The notes under the pieces: model-generated | Told to the model about the DNA's origin: nothing | Databases searched by the model: none | What the model saw: only the letters and a program-made list of their open reading frames with translations | Translations under genes and position numbers: made by a program | Shown: positions 17,226 through 27,530 of the stretch, piece after piece | Layout of the letters: each line of letters begins with the position of its first letter | How positions within the stretch are numbered: the first letter of the stretch is position 1 | Source of the DNA: Albidovulum sp. | GTDB lineage: Bacteria > Pseudomonadota > Alphaproteobacteria > Rhodobacterales > Rhodobacteraceae | Assembly: GCA_028823855.1 (NCBI GenBank) | Contig: JAPPFL010000006.1 | Coordinates: 1 to 64,000 of the forward strand | Length of the DNA: 64,000 bases | Direction of reading: 5' to 3'

Positions 17226-20200
17226 ATGAACCTCGGCAAGGAATTTGAAAATTGTCCAAAATCTACGGTCGAAGATTCCTACGATAAGTCTCCCGAATCT
17301 CCGATCGCGGTCGTGGGCATGGCGTGCCGTTTTCCGGGCGCGTCCGGTATTTCTGCGTTTTGGCACCTACTCCAAGCTGGCGAGAACGCAGTCTTGGAGG
17401 GAGTTCCGGGTTCCGGCATCGGGCGCGTGGGCGAGCTCTTTCCGAATGCCGCGGTCCAGAGCGAAGCTTGCCGCTTCGGTGCCTATCTGGATGGGATTGA
17501 CCTGTTCGACGCCTCGTTTTTCCGTATTTCGCCGGTCGAAGCGCAACTTCTGGATCCGCACCAGCGGCTTATGCTGGAAACGAGTTGGAAGGCCCTCGAG
17601 GATGCGGCGATGGACCCGGAAAATCTCAGGGGCAGTCGAACCGGAGTATATGCGGGGATCAGCAATAACGAATATCGAGGGCTTATACTGGAAGTCAGCG
17701 AGACCGCCGAGTCCGCCGCCAGCCTTTATTCGGTTACCGGCACTTCCTTCAACACGGCCATCGGGCGAGTCGCCTTCACGCTGGGTTTTACGGGACCGGC
17801 AATCGCGGTGGATACCGCCTGCTCGTCTTCGCTCGTGGCGGTGCACCAGGCTGTTGTCGGCCTGCAGCGAGGCGAGACGGATCTTGCGCTAGCGGGAGGC
17901 GTGCACACGATTCTCTCCGGGCGGCTAATCGAACTTCGCGCGAATGCGGGCATGCTAGCGCCCGACGGGCGCTGCAAGACTTTCGACGCATCCGCGAACG
18001 GCTATGTGCGTGGCGAGGGATGCGGAATCGTGGTTCTCAAGCGGCTCGCCGAGGCGCTGGCCGACGGCGACCGCATCTGGGGCGTTATACGCGGTTCGGC
18101 GGTAAATCAAGACGGGGCAAGCTCCGGACTGACGGTGCCGAACGGCGAAGCGCAGGAACAAGTGATCGAGGAAGCGCTGTCGCGGGCCGGAATCAGTCCT
18201 TCGGAAGTGGATTACCTCGAAGCCCACGGTACGGGAACGCCAGTGGGCGATCCTATTGAATTGCGCGCGTCGAACAATGTCTACGGGAAAGGCCGGAAGC
18301 CCGATCGCTCATTGCTGATAGGCTCGGTGAAGACGAATATCGGTCATCTGGAGCCTGCTGCCGGGATCGCAAGTTTGATCAAGGTAATGCTTTCGATGAA
18401 GCACAGGTCGATTCCCAAGCATCTGCACTTCCGAGAACCCACGCCGAATGTGGACTGGGAGCAAATGCGTCTGCGGGTCACTGCGGATCATACGGATTGG
18501 CCGCGCGATCCCTCGCGACCACCGAGAGCGGGCGTAAGCGGGTTCGGGTGGTCGGGTACGAACGCGCACCTGGTGCTGGAGGGCTTCGACGCGAAGGGCG
18601 AGGATGAACGAGCGCCCGCGGGGCGCGCGCTTCCAGTGGCCGTTTCGCTGCCGACTTCGCTCACGAATCCATTGCCGGAACGGGAGCATTGCCCGCGCGG
18701 GAAGCGCCTGCTGCCTCTCTCGGGAAAATCCGAAGACGCGCTTCGCGAGCTGGCAGCGCGCTATTTCGCTTGGCTAGAGGGGCATGGCGAGGAGTCGCTT
18801 TTACCGGACATTGCATGGACCGCAAGCGTGGGTCGAAGCCATTTTTCGCATCGCAAGGGTCTCGTATTCGACGGTTCCGAAGATCTTCGCAGGCAAGTGA
18901 AGGCATTGGCGGACGGGAGCGAATTGCCTGAGCTGAAAACTGCGGCGAAGGTCGCATTCCTGTTTACCGGCCAAGGGAGTCAGTGGATCGGTATGGGGCG
19001 GGACTTGTTCGAGTGCGAACCGGTCGCGCGGGCGATCCTCAACCGCTGCGACGAAGTGTTTCGCGAATTGAGGGGATCTTCGCTGCTGGACGTAATGTTC
19101 GGGAGCGGAGAAGGGAACCTCTACGACACGATCTGGGCCCAGCCGGCCATCTACGCAATCGAGTGCGCCGTCACCGCTCTATGGGCAAGCGTCGGAGTGC
19201 ATCCGAGCGTTGTTGTCGGGCATAGCGTCGGCGAATTCGCGGCGGCGCACGCGGCCGGGGTATTCGGGCTCGAGGACGGGATGCGGATAATGGTTGCGCG
19301 GAGCGAAGTATTGGGATCGCTGCCCGATACCGGGACGATGGCGGCCGTGTTCGCTCCCCTGCCGAGCGTGGAAGCGGCAGTGCGTGAATGCAACGCCGCT
19401 GCGGGCGGCGAAAGGCTGGGGATCGCGGCGAGGAACGGAGCGCATCAGGTGGTGAGCGGCTGGTCGGATGCGGTCGAGTCGGTCTCGAAGCGATTCGAGT
19501 CTGAAGATGTCCAAGTGAAACCGCTTCAAACGAGCCAGGCATTTCATAGCCCGCTGGTGGAGCCGGCGCTCGATGATTTGGAGAATATATTTGAGGGCGT
19601 AGCGATAGCGCCGCCTTCGCTCTCCACCCTGGTGAGCAACGTAACGGGCCGATTGGTTGCATCGGATCAGATACTCGGCGGAGGATACTGGCGCAGGCAT
19701 GCCCGCGAGGCGGTAGCTTTCGATCGCAGCGTAGGGTCGCTGGCGAATTTGGGTGTCGACTTAGCGGTCGAAGTCGGTCCGCACGCCGTGCTGGGTCCGA
19801 TGCTATCCTTTGCCTGGCCGGGGTCGGACGAGAATGCTGGAGTTCACGCGAGCGACAAAGCGCCGCCTCTCGTGCTTTCAAGCCTGAATCGGCCGCCGAA
19901 AGACAAGTATGATGAACCGATTCCGGGGTTCGCCGAAGCAGTCGCCGGAGCTTACGAAGCGGGGCTTGCAGTTCGCTTCGAAGGGCTTTTCGCCGGGGAG
20001 GAGCGACGGCGCGTCGCGCTGCCGGGCTACCCTTTCCAGCGCGAACGCTATTGGATCGAGGCTCCAAAAAGGCGTCGCCGAGGCGCGGGCCACCCGCTTC
20101 TGGGCGAACGGCATGAATCGGCTAGCGGCGAGATCGCCTTCGAATCCGAAGCTTACCCTTCGGATCCCGCGTGGCTGAACGATCACCGGGTGTTCGGCCG

Positions 20201-23200
20201 GATCATCGCGCCCGGCGCGCTGTATGGAGCCATGATGGCATCGGCATCCTTGTCCGAGGGAAGCGGTTCCTTGGCTGTGGAAGACTTTCAGTTGCACAAC
20301 CCGTTGTTCTTCGCCGAGGATCCCGAGCAAGTCGGCGGCGACGGCGGACGCCGAAAATTGCAGGTCTTGGTGGAAAGCGTCGGGGGTGAGCCCTCGCGAC
20401 CCGTTCGAGTATTCTCCAGCGGAGAGGACGAGGAAGGATGGACGCTGCATGCCGAATGTCGGATCCCCACGCGCGCGCATGCGCCGCAAGCTTCAAAAAG
20501 AGCGGACCTAGAAGTTCTGAAAGCCGAATTGTCGCCCGTCGACACGGCGACGCTGTATCGCTCCAAGGAAAATGCGGGAATTGAACTCGGCCCATATTTC
20601 CGAACCCTGGGAAAAGTCTGGTCCGGGTCGGGCGAGGCTCTGGGCGAAGTATCCTTGCCCGAAGTTCTCGGTTCGAACGGGCTGGAACTGCATCCGCTCC
20701 TGCTCGACGGTTGCTTTCAAATCATGGCGGCGGCGCGCGGCGCGGTCGATCCCGACGACTCGGCAACCTATCTCCCGTTCGGCTGGGAGCGGCTTTGGCT
20801 GGCGGATCGACTGCCGGATCGGTTCGTCTGCCACGTGAGAATGAGAGAGAACGCAGCGAGTAGGAAAGCAGCTTCGGATACGGCGGGAAACCCGGAAGTG
20901 TTTTCCGGAGATTATCGGATCTACGACCCGAGCGGCGCACTGATCGGCGAATTGAGCGGGTATACGGTGAAACTTGCGGCGCGGGCCGCTCTGCTCTCCG
21001 CAGTCGAAAGCGTGAATGAACTTCTCTACGAGGTCGTTTGGCGCGATAGCGTCCTAGCGCCGGGAATGCCGCGGGCGGATTTCCTGACGAGTCCGGCGAC
21101 AGTTGCCGAGCGCGCGAGTTCTTTCGCCGAGTATTTGGCGGCCGAGGGAGTCGGAGCGGAAGGCAGAGCTGGCCTTCTGGCGGATCTGGAACGGCTGTCG
21201 CGCTCCTATGCGTTTTCAACCCTTGAAAAACTGGGGTGGGAGCGAAGGACAGGCGCAGTCGTGAATCCGGAGGGCTTGCGGAGGCGCCTTAAAGTTATCG
21301 AGAATCACCGGCTTCTTTTCAATCGCTTGCTCCTTATGCTGGAGGATGCGGAAATTCTCGAAGCGATGCCTGACGGCGGCTTCGTCGTGAAAGCGGGGGC
21401 TGGTGATTCCTTGCCCGATGAATCGCTGACAAATCCGAACGAACTGGCGGCTCGGCTGGGCGACAAGCACCCGCACGGCTCGTACGAACTCGGAATGCTG
21501 AGGCGGTGCGGCGGCGCCTTGACGGACGTGCTTCTAGGCCGCGAGGATCCTCTGGCGCTGCTGTTCGGCGCCGACGCGTCCGGCGCGACTGATTTGTATA
21601 GCAGCGCGCCCGCGGCGCGCGCTTCAAATCGAATGCTGGGCGATGCGGTCAATACGCTCCTGGAAAGGATTCCGACCGAGAGAAGGCTGCGGGTTCTGGA
21701 GGTCGGCGCCGGCACGGGGTCGGCGACGGCGATCGTGTTGCCCGAACTCCCGGCCGGGCGATTCGATTATGTTTTCACGGATATTTCCGCGGGCTTTTTT
21801 ACGGAAGCGGAGTCGAAATTCGGCGGCGATGACGCATCGATGGAATACCGAGTGCTGGATATCGAGAAGGATCCAGTGAAGCAGGGATTCGACTTTCGCG
21901 GTTACGACCTGGTCATTGCTTCAAACGTCCTTCACGCGACTCGAGATTTGGCGGAAACCCTAGCTCACTGCCGCGAGCTTCTCGCTCCCTCTGGCCAGCT
22001 CGTAGCGCTCGAGGGCCTACGCGGCCGGGCGTGGCAGGATCTGGTCTTCGGACTTCTCGAGGGCTGGTGGCGCTTTGACGATTCATATCGGACGGACCGT
22101 GCGATGATTGGTCCTTCGGCGTGGCGGCGCGTTCTTGCGGATTCCGGATTCGGGGAAGTCGAAATACTTGGCTCGGACGAAAATGAACGCGTAGGCCCCT
22201 TGGGCTCGGGAGTAATCCTCTCGCAAGGGCCAACTGGAGTCGACGAGGCAGCCGGCACCTGGATACTAGTTCCGGACAATGGGTGCGTGGCAACCGATTT
22301 GGCGACAGAGCTGGCAGCGCGCAACCAGACCGTCGTTGTCGCAGATTGTGCGAAGTCGGGCCGCATTGAGCCGGCGAGCGAAGATTCCGGATTCATTTTA
22401 GCTTGCGCTGATATCGAGTGCCGCGATTCATGGCGATCGCTCTTGGAAGGCCTGCCGGGAAAGGCGCCGATCCGGGGAATCGTTCATCTCGGCGCGCTAG
22501 ACGGTTGCGGGCCGAACGCCCCGACCGAGAAAATTGCGGAGGATGTGAAACGTACTGCGTCGAGCGCATTGGCGCTCGCGCAGGGTCTGATCGATGCCGA
22601 TGCATCCCCTGAGAAAGGCGTATGGTTTCTCACTCGTGGCGCGCAGGTACTCCAGCGCGAGCGAACCGGTGAACTGGCGGGCGCGACGCAATGGGGCATC
22701 GGCATGGTGATGGCCCGAGAAACAAGCCATTTTCAAACAAGAATGATCGATTTGGACCCCGAAGGGATTGCGAGCGCACCCGATCTTGTCAATGAATTGC
22801 TTCACCCGGACCGCGAAAATCGCATCGCGTACCGCGATGGAATCCGCCGAGTGGCTCGTTTGGTTAGAACCGGCTTCGGAGTGAAGCGGCTGTCTTTGCC
22901 CGACGGTTGCGGCTGGCGGCTGGAGCCTGGCCAGACCGGCGCTCTCGATGCCCTGCAAGCCGTATCCGTACACCCGCAGCCCCTGGAGCCGGAACACGTA
23001 CGCATAAAACTCGAGGCCGGAGGGCTCAACTTCAGGGATGTATTGCGCGCGACGGGAATTCTCGACAGCGGACTCCTGGGACGCGAATTTTGCGGCCGCA
23101 TCCTCGAAATCGGATCCGAAGTGTCGACAGTCTCGGCCGGCGATCGCGTCGTGGGTTTGGGATTCGGAACCTTTGGACCAGAATTCGTGACCCACGTCGA

Positions 23201-26200
23201 TCTCGTTGCGCCTGCGCCATCGGGAATGGAACCTGCCGCGCTCGCTACCATTCCGACCGCTTTCGCAACGGCTGCGATGGCTTTCGACCTTGCGCAATTG
23301 AAGGCCGGCGAGCGGGTGTTGATCCATGCCGGAGCTGGCGGAGTGGGTCTGGCAGCCATACAGTTGGCGCAAGCCGCGGGAGCGACAGTGTTCGCCACGG
23401 CGAGCGCGGCAAAACAGTCCTTTCTCCATTCAGCGGGCGTGTCGAGAGTTCTTGACAGCCGAACGACGAGGTTCGGCGAGGACATCCTAAAGTTAACGGG
23501 CCGAGCCGGCGTAGACGTGGTCTTAAACAGCCTAACGGGAGTAGGCTTCATTGAGGCAAGCCTGTCCTGCCTGGCGAATGGCGGCCGTTTCGTCGAGTTA
23601 GCCAGGGTAGGCGCTTTGAGCAAGGAGGAGATGTCGGCGGCGCGACCCGACGTGAACTACTCAATTCTGGAACTCGATGCTCTGAAGGAAACGCGCCCGA
23701 AAGAGCCGGGCGAAGCGCTAAGGAACGTTATGGAGCGCGTAGCGCTAGGAGAGTTGACACCGATCGTCCGCACGAAGTGGCCGATCGCCGAAACGGTCGC
23801 GGCGATGGATTTCATGCGCTCTGCCCGGCACATTGGCAAAATCGTTCTGACGATGCCTCCCGCCGCATCGGGGCGGCTAAGGGATGACCGGGCTTATCTA
23901 ATTACAGGCGGCTTTGGAGGAATCGGATGCGCTTTGGCCGGATGGCTGGCGGATTACGGAGCGGGCGCGATCATACTGAACGGGCGGCGGCCGCCTGACC
24001 GGCGGGCCGAAGAAGTGATCGAGGCGCTTCGGGCGCGGGGGGTGACGGTACGAGCCGAACTCGCGGACGTGACGGAAGCCGCCGCCGTGGACGGAATGCT
24101 TGCGCGCATAGAAAGAGAGGTGCTTCCTCTTGGAGGCGTGGTCCACAGCGTCGGCGTATTGTCGGACGCTTCACTCTCGAACCAGAGTTGGGAGCGATTC
24201 GAAAGGGTTGCTTGGCCAAAGGTACTCGGAGCCTGGAGCCTGCACAAAGCGACCATGCATCGCGATCTGGACATGTTCGTTCTGTTCTCAAGCGTGGCCG
24301 GCGTATTTGGCAACCCGGGGCAAGCGAACCACGCGGCGGCAAACGCCTTTCTGGATCAGCTCGCCGCCCACCGGCGCTCGCTGGGTCTTCCGGGGCAGGC
24401 AATCGCATGGGGAGCGTGGTCCGATGTCGGCGAAGCCGCGGAGCGACGGGAACTAATCGAGGAGCAACTCGCTGCTCGCGGCGTTCGATGGATTGCGCCG
24501 CATCAGGGCCTCAAGGCGTTCGAAAGGCTCGTGCGCGAGGATATCGCGAACTCGGTGGTTGCGGCGGTCGACTGGCCGGTGTTCGGAGAGTCCCTTGGAA
24601 GCCGCCCGTCCTTTTTCGCGGATTTGCTTTCCGTAGCCTCGGCCTCCGAAACCGATTCGCCAGAGTTGAAAGACGATCCTATCGCACTGCTTGAAACAAC
24701 TCCCGCCGGGGAGCGCGAAAACCTGCTTGTGGCGTTTCTGCAGCAAGAATTGCAGGCAGTGCTGCGTCTGGCGAACTCCCCTTCGACCACCGTGGGATTT
24801 TTCGACCTGGGCATGGACTCGCTAATGGCCGTGGAGCTGCGTAAACGGCTGAACCGCGCCTTTGCCGGTCGTTACGCGGCTTCGAATACTGTAGTTTTCG
24901 ACTACCCGAACATCGGGGCCCTGGCCCGTCACCTAGCCGAAAAACTCGGCGACGCCGACCCGGCTCCCGCGCCGATGGCGAAACCCGAGCGGCGTTTATC
25001 GCCGCCTGCGCGAAGCGATGACGACGGAGTCGCGATCGTCGGTATGGCGTGCCGTTTTCCCGGAGCGCCGGACATTGCCGCCTATTGGGACCAGCTTAAG
25101 TTCGGCCGCGACGCCGTGACGAACGTGCGGCTAGGCGGCGGGCCCTGGACCGGTGTTGCAGGCAACCCTTCGGCCGACCATCGAGCCTGGGAACGCGGAG
25201 GCTTCGTCGAAGGCATCGACTGCTTCGACGCGCGCTTCTTCGGCATGACGCCGATCGGCGCGCGCATGATGGACCCGCAGCAGCGACTACTTCTGGAAAC
25301 AAGCTGGCGAGCGCTTGAGGACGCGGGGGTCGATCCCGAGAGCCTAAGGGGCAGCTGCGGGGGAATATACGCCGGTATTGCGACGAGCGAGTATCGCGAT
25401 CTGATGATGATGGCAGGAGACGATGGCCTCAATTATCTCGGCACTGCTAGCAGCATGGCAGTTGGCGGGGTCGCTTTCAAACTCGGTCTCACGGGACCGG
25501 CGATGCCCGTGATGCTCAACTGCGCGGCATCGCTTGTTTCTATACAGCACGCCGTCGCCGACCTCCGGAAGCGGGAAGTGGACCTGGCGCTGGCGGGAGG
25601 CGCGAACGCGATTCTTTCGCCAAGGCTAACTAGGGAGATGGCGGAATTGGGGATGTTGTCGCGCCGGGGACGCTGCAAGACGTTTGACGCCTCGGCCGAC
25701 GGCTTCGTGAGGAGCGAAGGATGCGGGATGATCATCCTGAAGCGCCTGGAGGATGCCGAGGCCTCCTGCGATCGAATCTGGGCGGTGATCCGTGGCGCGG
25801 CCGTTAATCAGAATGGGGCGAGTGCGGGACCAACCGTGCCGAATGGTCCGGCTCAGGAACGGGAAATTGAGAGAGCGCTGTCGCAGGCAGGCATCCATGC
25901 GTCTCAAGTGGACTATCTGGAGGCGCACGGCGCCGGATCGGAGTTGGGCGACCCGATAGAGCTGCAGGCCGCGGCGGCGGTCTACGGCGCGGGACGGGAT
26001 ATTGACCGCCCGCTCTTGGTCGGCTCGGTCAAGACCAACATCGGCCATCTGGAATCGGCAGCTGGAATCGCCGGATTGATAAAGGTCGTCCTAGCTATGC
26101 GCCACGGCGTGATCCCAAAGCATCTGCATTTCAGCGATCCAAGCCCGCATCTTGACTGGAATCGCCTGCCGGTGAAAGTTGTATCGGAGTCGACTGACTG

Positions 26201-27530
26201 GCCGCGCGATCCGGACAGGCAGCCGCTGGCCGGGATCAGCGCATTTGGAATATCGGGGACTAACGCGCATGTCGTCCTTGAAGGCTTCGGCCGCCCGAGC
26301 AATCTCTCTCCGTCTCCCAATGGCAATTCGCAGGAAGTAACCGTCTCGCTACCCGATGCCGTCGCCGGGTTGCCGCGCAGCCGGGACGAACCATCCGCGC
26401 GCGGAACGCGGCTTCTGCCGCTTTCCGGAAAGTCGCAAGCTGCTCTTCGAAAGCTAGCGGCACGGTATCTCGCATGGCTCGACGAACGCGAATCGGAACT
26501 CGCTTCCGACGGTATCGCGTCCGGTCCCCTGCTCTCGGACATGGCATGGACTGCAAGCGTGGGGCGGAGTCACTTTGAACACCGCGCCGGCGTAGTTTTT
26601 GAGAACCGCAAATCGCTGCGCGAGGGCTTAAGGGAGCTCGCGGAGGCGGGCGGAAGTAGGGCTGCCGGATCGGCGGCAAAGATAGCGTTTGTCTATGTCG
26701 GCGGCGGGATTGATTGGGTCGGAAAGGGCCGGGCTCTGTACTCGAGCGAGCCGGTTGCGCGCGCGGTGCTCGACCGCTGCGACGCAGCGATGGGCGAAAT
26801 ACGTGGCGCCTCGTTGCTGGACATGATGTTTGACCGGTCGGGATCAAAGGGATTAACCGGCCAACCGCGATGGGAGCGACCGGCGACATACGCGCTTGGA
26901 TGCGCGCTAACGGCGCTGTGGTCGAGTGTCGGCGTTTCTCCCGACGTGGCGCTCGGACACGGTCCTGGGCGGCTTGCGGCAGCGCAGGCGGCCGGCGTTT
27001 TCAGACTGGATGACGGCCTGCGCCTAGCCGCAGCGCCGGACGACACGCGAGAGGTCCTGGACGGTATTGCATTGAGCTCCCCGTCTTTGACTCTTGTTGA
27101 CATCGCGTCGGGCCGCGCAGTTGCACCCGGCGCAAATTTGGATGCGGCATATTGGAGTCGGCTCGCGACAAGCGAGCCGGAGCAATTCAAGATCTACGGT
27201 GCAGCACTAGCCGAGCTGGGTGTAGATTTGATTGTAAGCGTAGGCCCGGAGGCGGCGTCGGAAGCGACGCTGACTGCCGTGCTGCCGTATGGTTTGGGCA
27301 ACTGTGTCGAACCGGCGTCTCCGTCGGATCGCGAGGAGTCAATCAAGTCATGTCCGAACGGCGGCTTCGCGGAGGCGGTCGCCAAGGCCTACGAAGCGGG
27401 GCTCGCATTGTCATTCGCCGGTCTATTCGCGGGAGAATCCCGTAGTCGAATTTCCGTGCCGGACTATCCGTTCGAGCGTCGGCGCCACTGGATTAGGATT
27501 CCGGAAAAGCTTGCGGCAACGCGCGCTTAG
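17226..27530 (+). CDS. Type I polyketide synthase, KS-AT-DH-cMT-ER-KR-ACP-KS*-AT*
   Basis: This 3434-aa protein carries one complete, fully reducing, C-methylating module plus a partial second one. KS1 spans about 26-450 with C199, H334 and H374. AT1 spans about 574-880 with GHSVGE (S667) and the AFHS-type motif (H774) typical of malonyl-CoA selection. DH has HxxxGxxxxP (H987) and D1161. The C-methyltransferase has LEVGAGTG at 1491-1498. ER has its NADPH loop at about 2034. KR has GGFGGIG near 2228 and Ser2356, but His2369 where Tyr is usual. ACP has S2532 in GMDSL. KS* (about 2600-3019) keeps C2766, H2901 and H2941 in altered surroundings. AT* (about 3151-3355) has GHGPG for GHSVG and lacks about 90 residues. 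The chain ends after a post-AT linker, with no thioesterase. The predicted product is a saturated, alpha-methyl-branched acyl chain. It overlaps the convergent hydrolase by 4 bp. Confidence 0.95.
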   Translation: MNLGKEFENCPKSTVEDSYDKSPESPIAVVGMACRFPGASGISAFWHLLQAGENAVLEGVPGSGIGRVGELFPNAAVQSEACRFGAYLDGIDLFDASFFRISPVEAQLLDPHQRLMLETSWKALEDAAMDPENLRGSRTGVYAGISNNEYRGLILEVSETAESAASLYSVTGTSFNTAIGRVAFTLGFTGPAIAVDTACSSSLVAVHQAVVGLQRGETDLALAGGVHTILSGRLIELRANAGMLAPDGRCKTFDASANGYVRGEGCGIVVLKRLAEALADGDRIWGVIRGSAVNQDGASSGLTVPNGEAQEQVIEEALSRAGISPSEVDYLEAHGTGTPVGDPIELRASNNVYGKGRKPDRSLLIGSVKTNIGHLEPAAGIASLIKVMLSMKHRSIPKHLHFREPTPNVDWEQMRLRVTADHTDWPRDPSRPPRAGVSGFGWSGTNAHLVLEGFDAKGEDERAPAGRALPVAVSLPTSLTNPLPEREHCPRGKRLLPLSGKSEDALRELAARYFAWLEGHGEESLLPDIAWTASVGRSHFSHRKGLVFDGSEDLRRQVKALADGSELPELKTAAKVAFLFTGQGSQWIGMGRDLFECEPVARAILNRCDEVFRELRGSSLLDVMFGSGEGNLYDTIWAQPAIYAIECAVTALWASVGVHPSVVVGHSVGEFAAAHAAGVFGLEDGMRIMVARSEVLGSLPDTGTMAAVFAPLPSVEAAVRECNAAAGGERLGIAARNGAHQVVSGWSDAVESVSKRFESEDVQVKPLQTSQAFHSPLVEPALDDLENIFEGVAIAPPSLSTLVSNVTGRLVASDQILGGGYWRRHAREAVAFDRSVGSLANLGVDLAVEVGPHAVLGPMLSFAWPGSDENAGVHASDKAPPLVLSSLNRPPKDKYDEPIPGFAEAVAGAYEAGLAVRFEGLFAGEERRRVALPGYPFQRERYWIEAPKRRRRGAGHPLLGERHESASGEIAFESEAYPSDPAWLNDHRVFGRIIAPGALYGAMMASASLSEGSGSLAVEDFQLHNPLFFAEDPEQVGGDGGRRKLQVLVESVGGEPSRPVRVFSSGEDEEGWTLHAECRIPTRAHAPQASKRADLEVLKAELSPVDTATLYRSKENAGIELGPYFRTLGKVWSGSGEALGEVSLPEVLGSNGLELHPLLLDGCFQIMAAARGAVDPDDSATYLPFGWERLWLADRLPDRFVCHVRMRENAASRKAASDTAGNPEVFSGDYRIYDPSGALIGELSGYTVKLAARAALLSAVESVNELLYEVVWRDSVLAPGMPRADFLTSPATVAERASSFAEYLAAEGVGAEGRAGLLADLERLSRSYAFSTLEKLGWERRTGAVVNPEGLRRRLKVIENHRLLFNRLLLMLEDAEILEAMPDGGFVVKAGAGDSLPDESLTNPNELAARLGDKHPHGSYELGMLRRCGGALTDVLLGREDPLALLFGADASGATDLYSSAPAARASNRMLGDAVNTLLERIPTERRLRVLEVGAGTGSATAIVLPELPAGRFDYVFTDISAGFFTEAESKFGGDDASMEYRVLDIEKDPVKQGFDFRGYDLVIASNVLHATRDLAETLAHCRELLAPSGQLVALEGLRGRAWQDLVFGLLEGWWRFDDSYRTDRAMIGPSAWRRVLADSGFGEVEILGSDENERVGPLGSGVILSQGPTGVDEAAGTWILVPDNGCVATDLATELAARNQTVVVADCAKSGRIEPASEDSGFILACADIECRDSWRSLLEGLPGKAPIRGIVHLGALDGCGPNAPTEKIAEDVKRTASSALALAQGLIDADASPEKGVWFLTRGAQVLQRERTGELAGATQWGIGMVMARETSHFQTRMIDLDPEGIASAPDLVNELLHPDRENRIAYRDGIRRVARLVRTGFGVKRLSLPDGCGWRLEPGQTGALDALQAVSVHPQPLEPEHVRIKLEAGGLNFRDVLRATGILDSGLLGREFCGRILEIGSEVSTVSAGDRVVGLGFGTFGPEFVTHVDLVAPAPSGMEPAALATIPTAFATAAMAFDLAQLKAGERVLIHAGAGGVGLAAIQLAQAAGATVFATASAAKQSFLHSAGVSRVLDSRTTRFGEDILKLTGRAGVDVVLNSLTGVGFIEASLSCLANGGRFVELARVGALSKEEMSAARPDVNYSILELDALKETRPKEPGEALRNVMERVALGELTPIVRTKWPIAETVAAMDFMRSARHIGKIVLTMPPAASGRLRDDRAYLITGGFGGIGCALAGWLADYGAGAIILNGRRPPDRRAEEVIEALRARGVTVRAELADVTEAAAVDGMLARIEREVLPLGGVVHSVGVLSDASLSNQSWERFERVAWPKVLGAWSLHKATMHRDLDMFVLFSSVAGVFGNPGQANHAAANAFLDQLAAHRRSLGLPGQAIAWGAWSDVGEAAERRELIEEQLAARGVRWIAPHQGLKAFERLVREDIANSVVAAVDWPVFGESLGSRPSFFADLLSVASASETDSPELKDDPIALLETTPAGERENLLVAFLQQELQAVLRLANSPSTTVGFFDLGMDSLMAVELRKRLNRAFAGRYAASNTVVFDYPNIGALARHLAEKLGDADPAPAPMAKPERRLSPPARSDDDGVAIVGMACRFPGAPDIAAYWDQLKFGRDAVTNVRLGGGPWTGVAGNPSADHRAWERGGFVEGIDCFDARFFGMTPIGARMMDPQQRLLLETSWRALEDAGVDPESLRGSCGGIYAGIATSEYRDLMMMAGDDGLNYLGTASSMAVGGVAFKLGLTGPAMPVMLNCAASLVSIQHAVADLRKREVDLALAGGANAILSPRLTREMAELGMLSRRGRCKTFDASADGFVRSEGCGMIILKRLEDAEASCDRIWAVIRGAAVNQNGASAGPTVPNGPAQEREIERALSQAGIHASQVDYLEAHGAGSELGDPIELQAAAAVYGAGRDIDRPLLVGSVKTNIGHLESAAGIAGLIKVVLAMRHGVIPKHLHFSDPSPHLDWNRLPVKVVSESTDWPRDPDRQPLAGISAFGISGTNAHVVLEGFGRPSNLSPSPNGNSQEVTVSLPDAVAGLPRSRDEPSARGTRLLPLSGKSQAALRKLAARYLAWLDERESELASDGIASGPLLSDMAWTASVGRSHFEHRAGVVFENRKSLREGLRELAEAGGSRAAGSAAKIAFVYVGGGIDWVGKGRALYSSEPVARAVLDRCDAAMGEIRGASLLDMMFDRSGSKGLTGQPRWERPATYALGCALTALWSSVGVSPDVALGHGPGRLAAAQAAGVFRLDDGLRLAAAPDDTREVLDGIALSSPSLTLVDIASGRAVAPGANLDAAYWSRLATSEPEQFKIYGAALAELGVDLIVSVGPEAASEATLTAVLPYGLGNCVEPASPSDREESIKSCPNGGFAEAVAKAYEAGLALSFAGLFAGESRSRISVPDYPFERRRHWIRIPEKLAATRA

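Noticed and set aside
19171-20067. Long minus-strand open frames inside the PKS gene (also near 22497-23429 and 26260-26889)
   Set aside because: They are antisense to well-supported PKS domains, Arg/Pro/Ser-rich and without motifs, as expected from GC-rich codon usage on the other strand.
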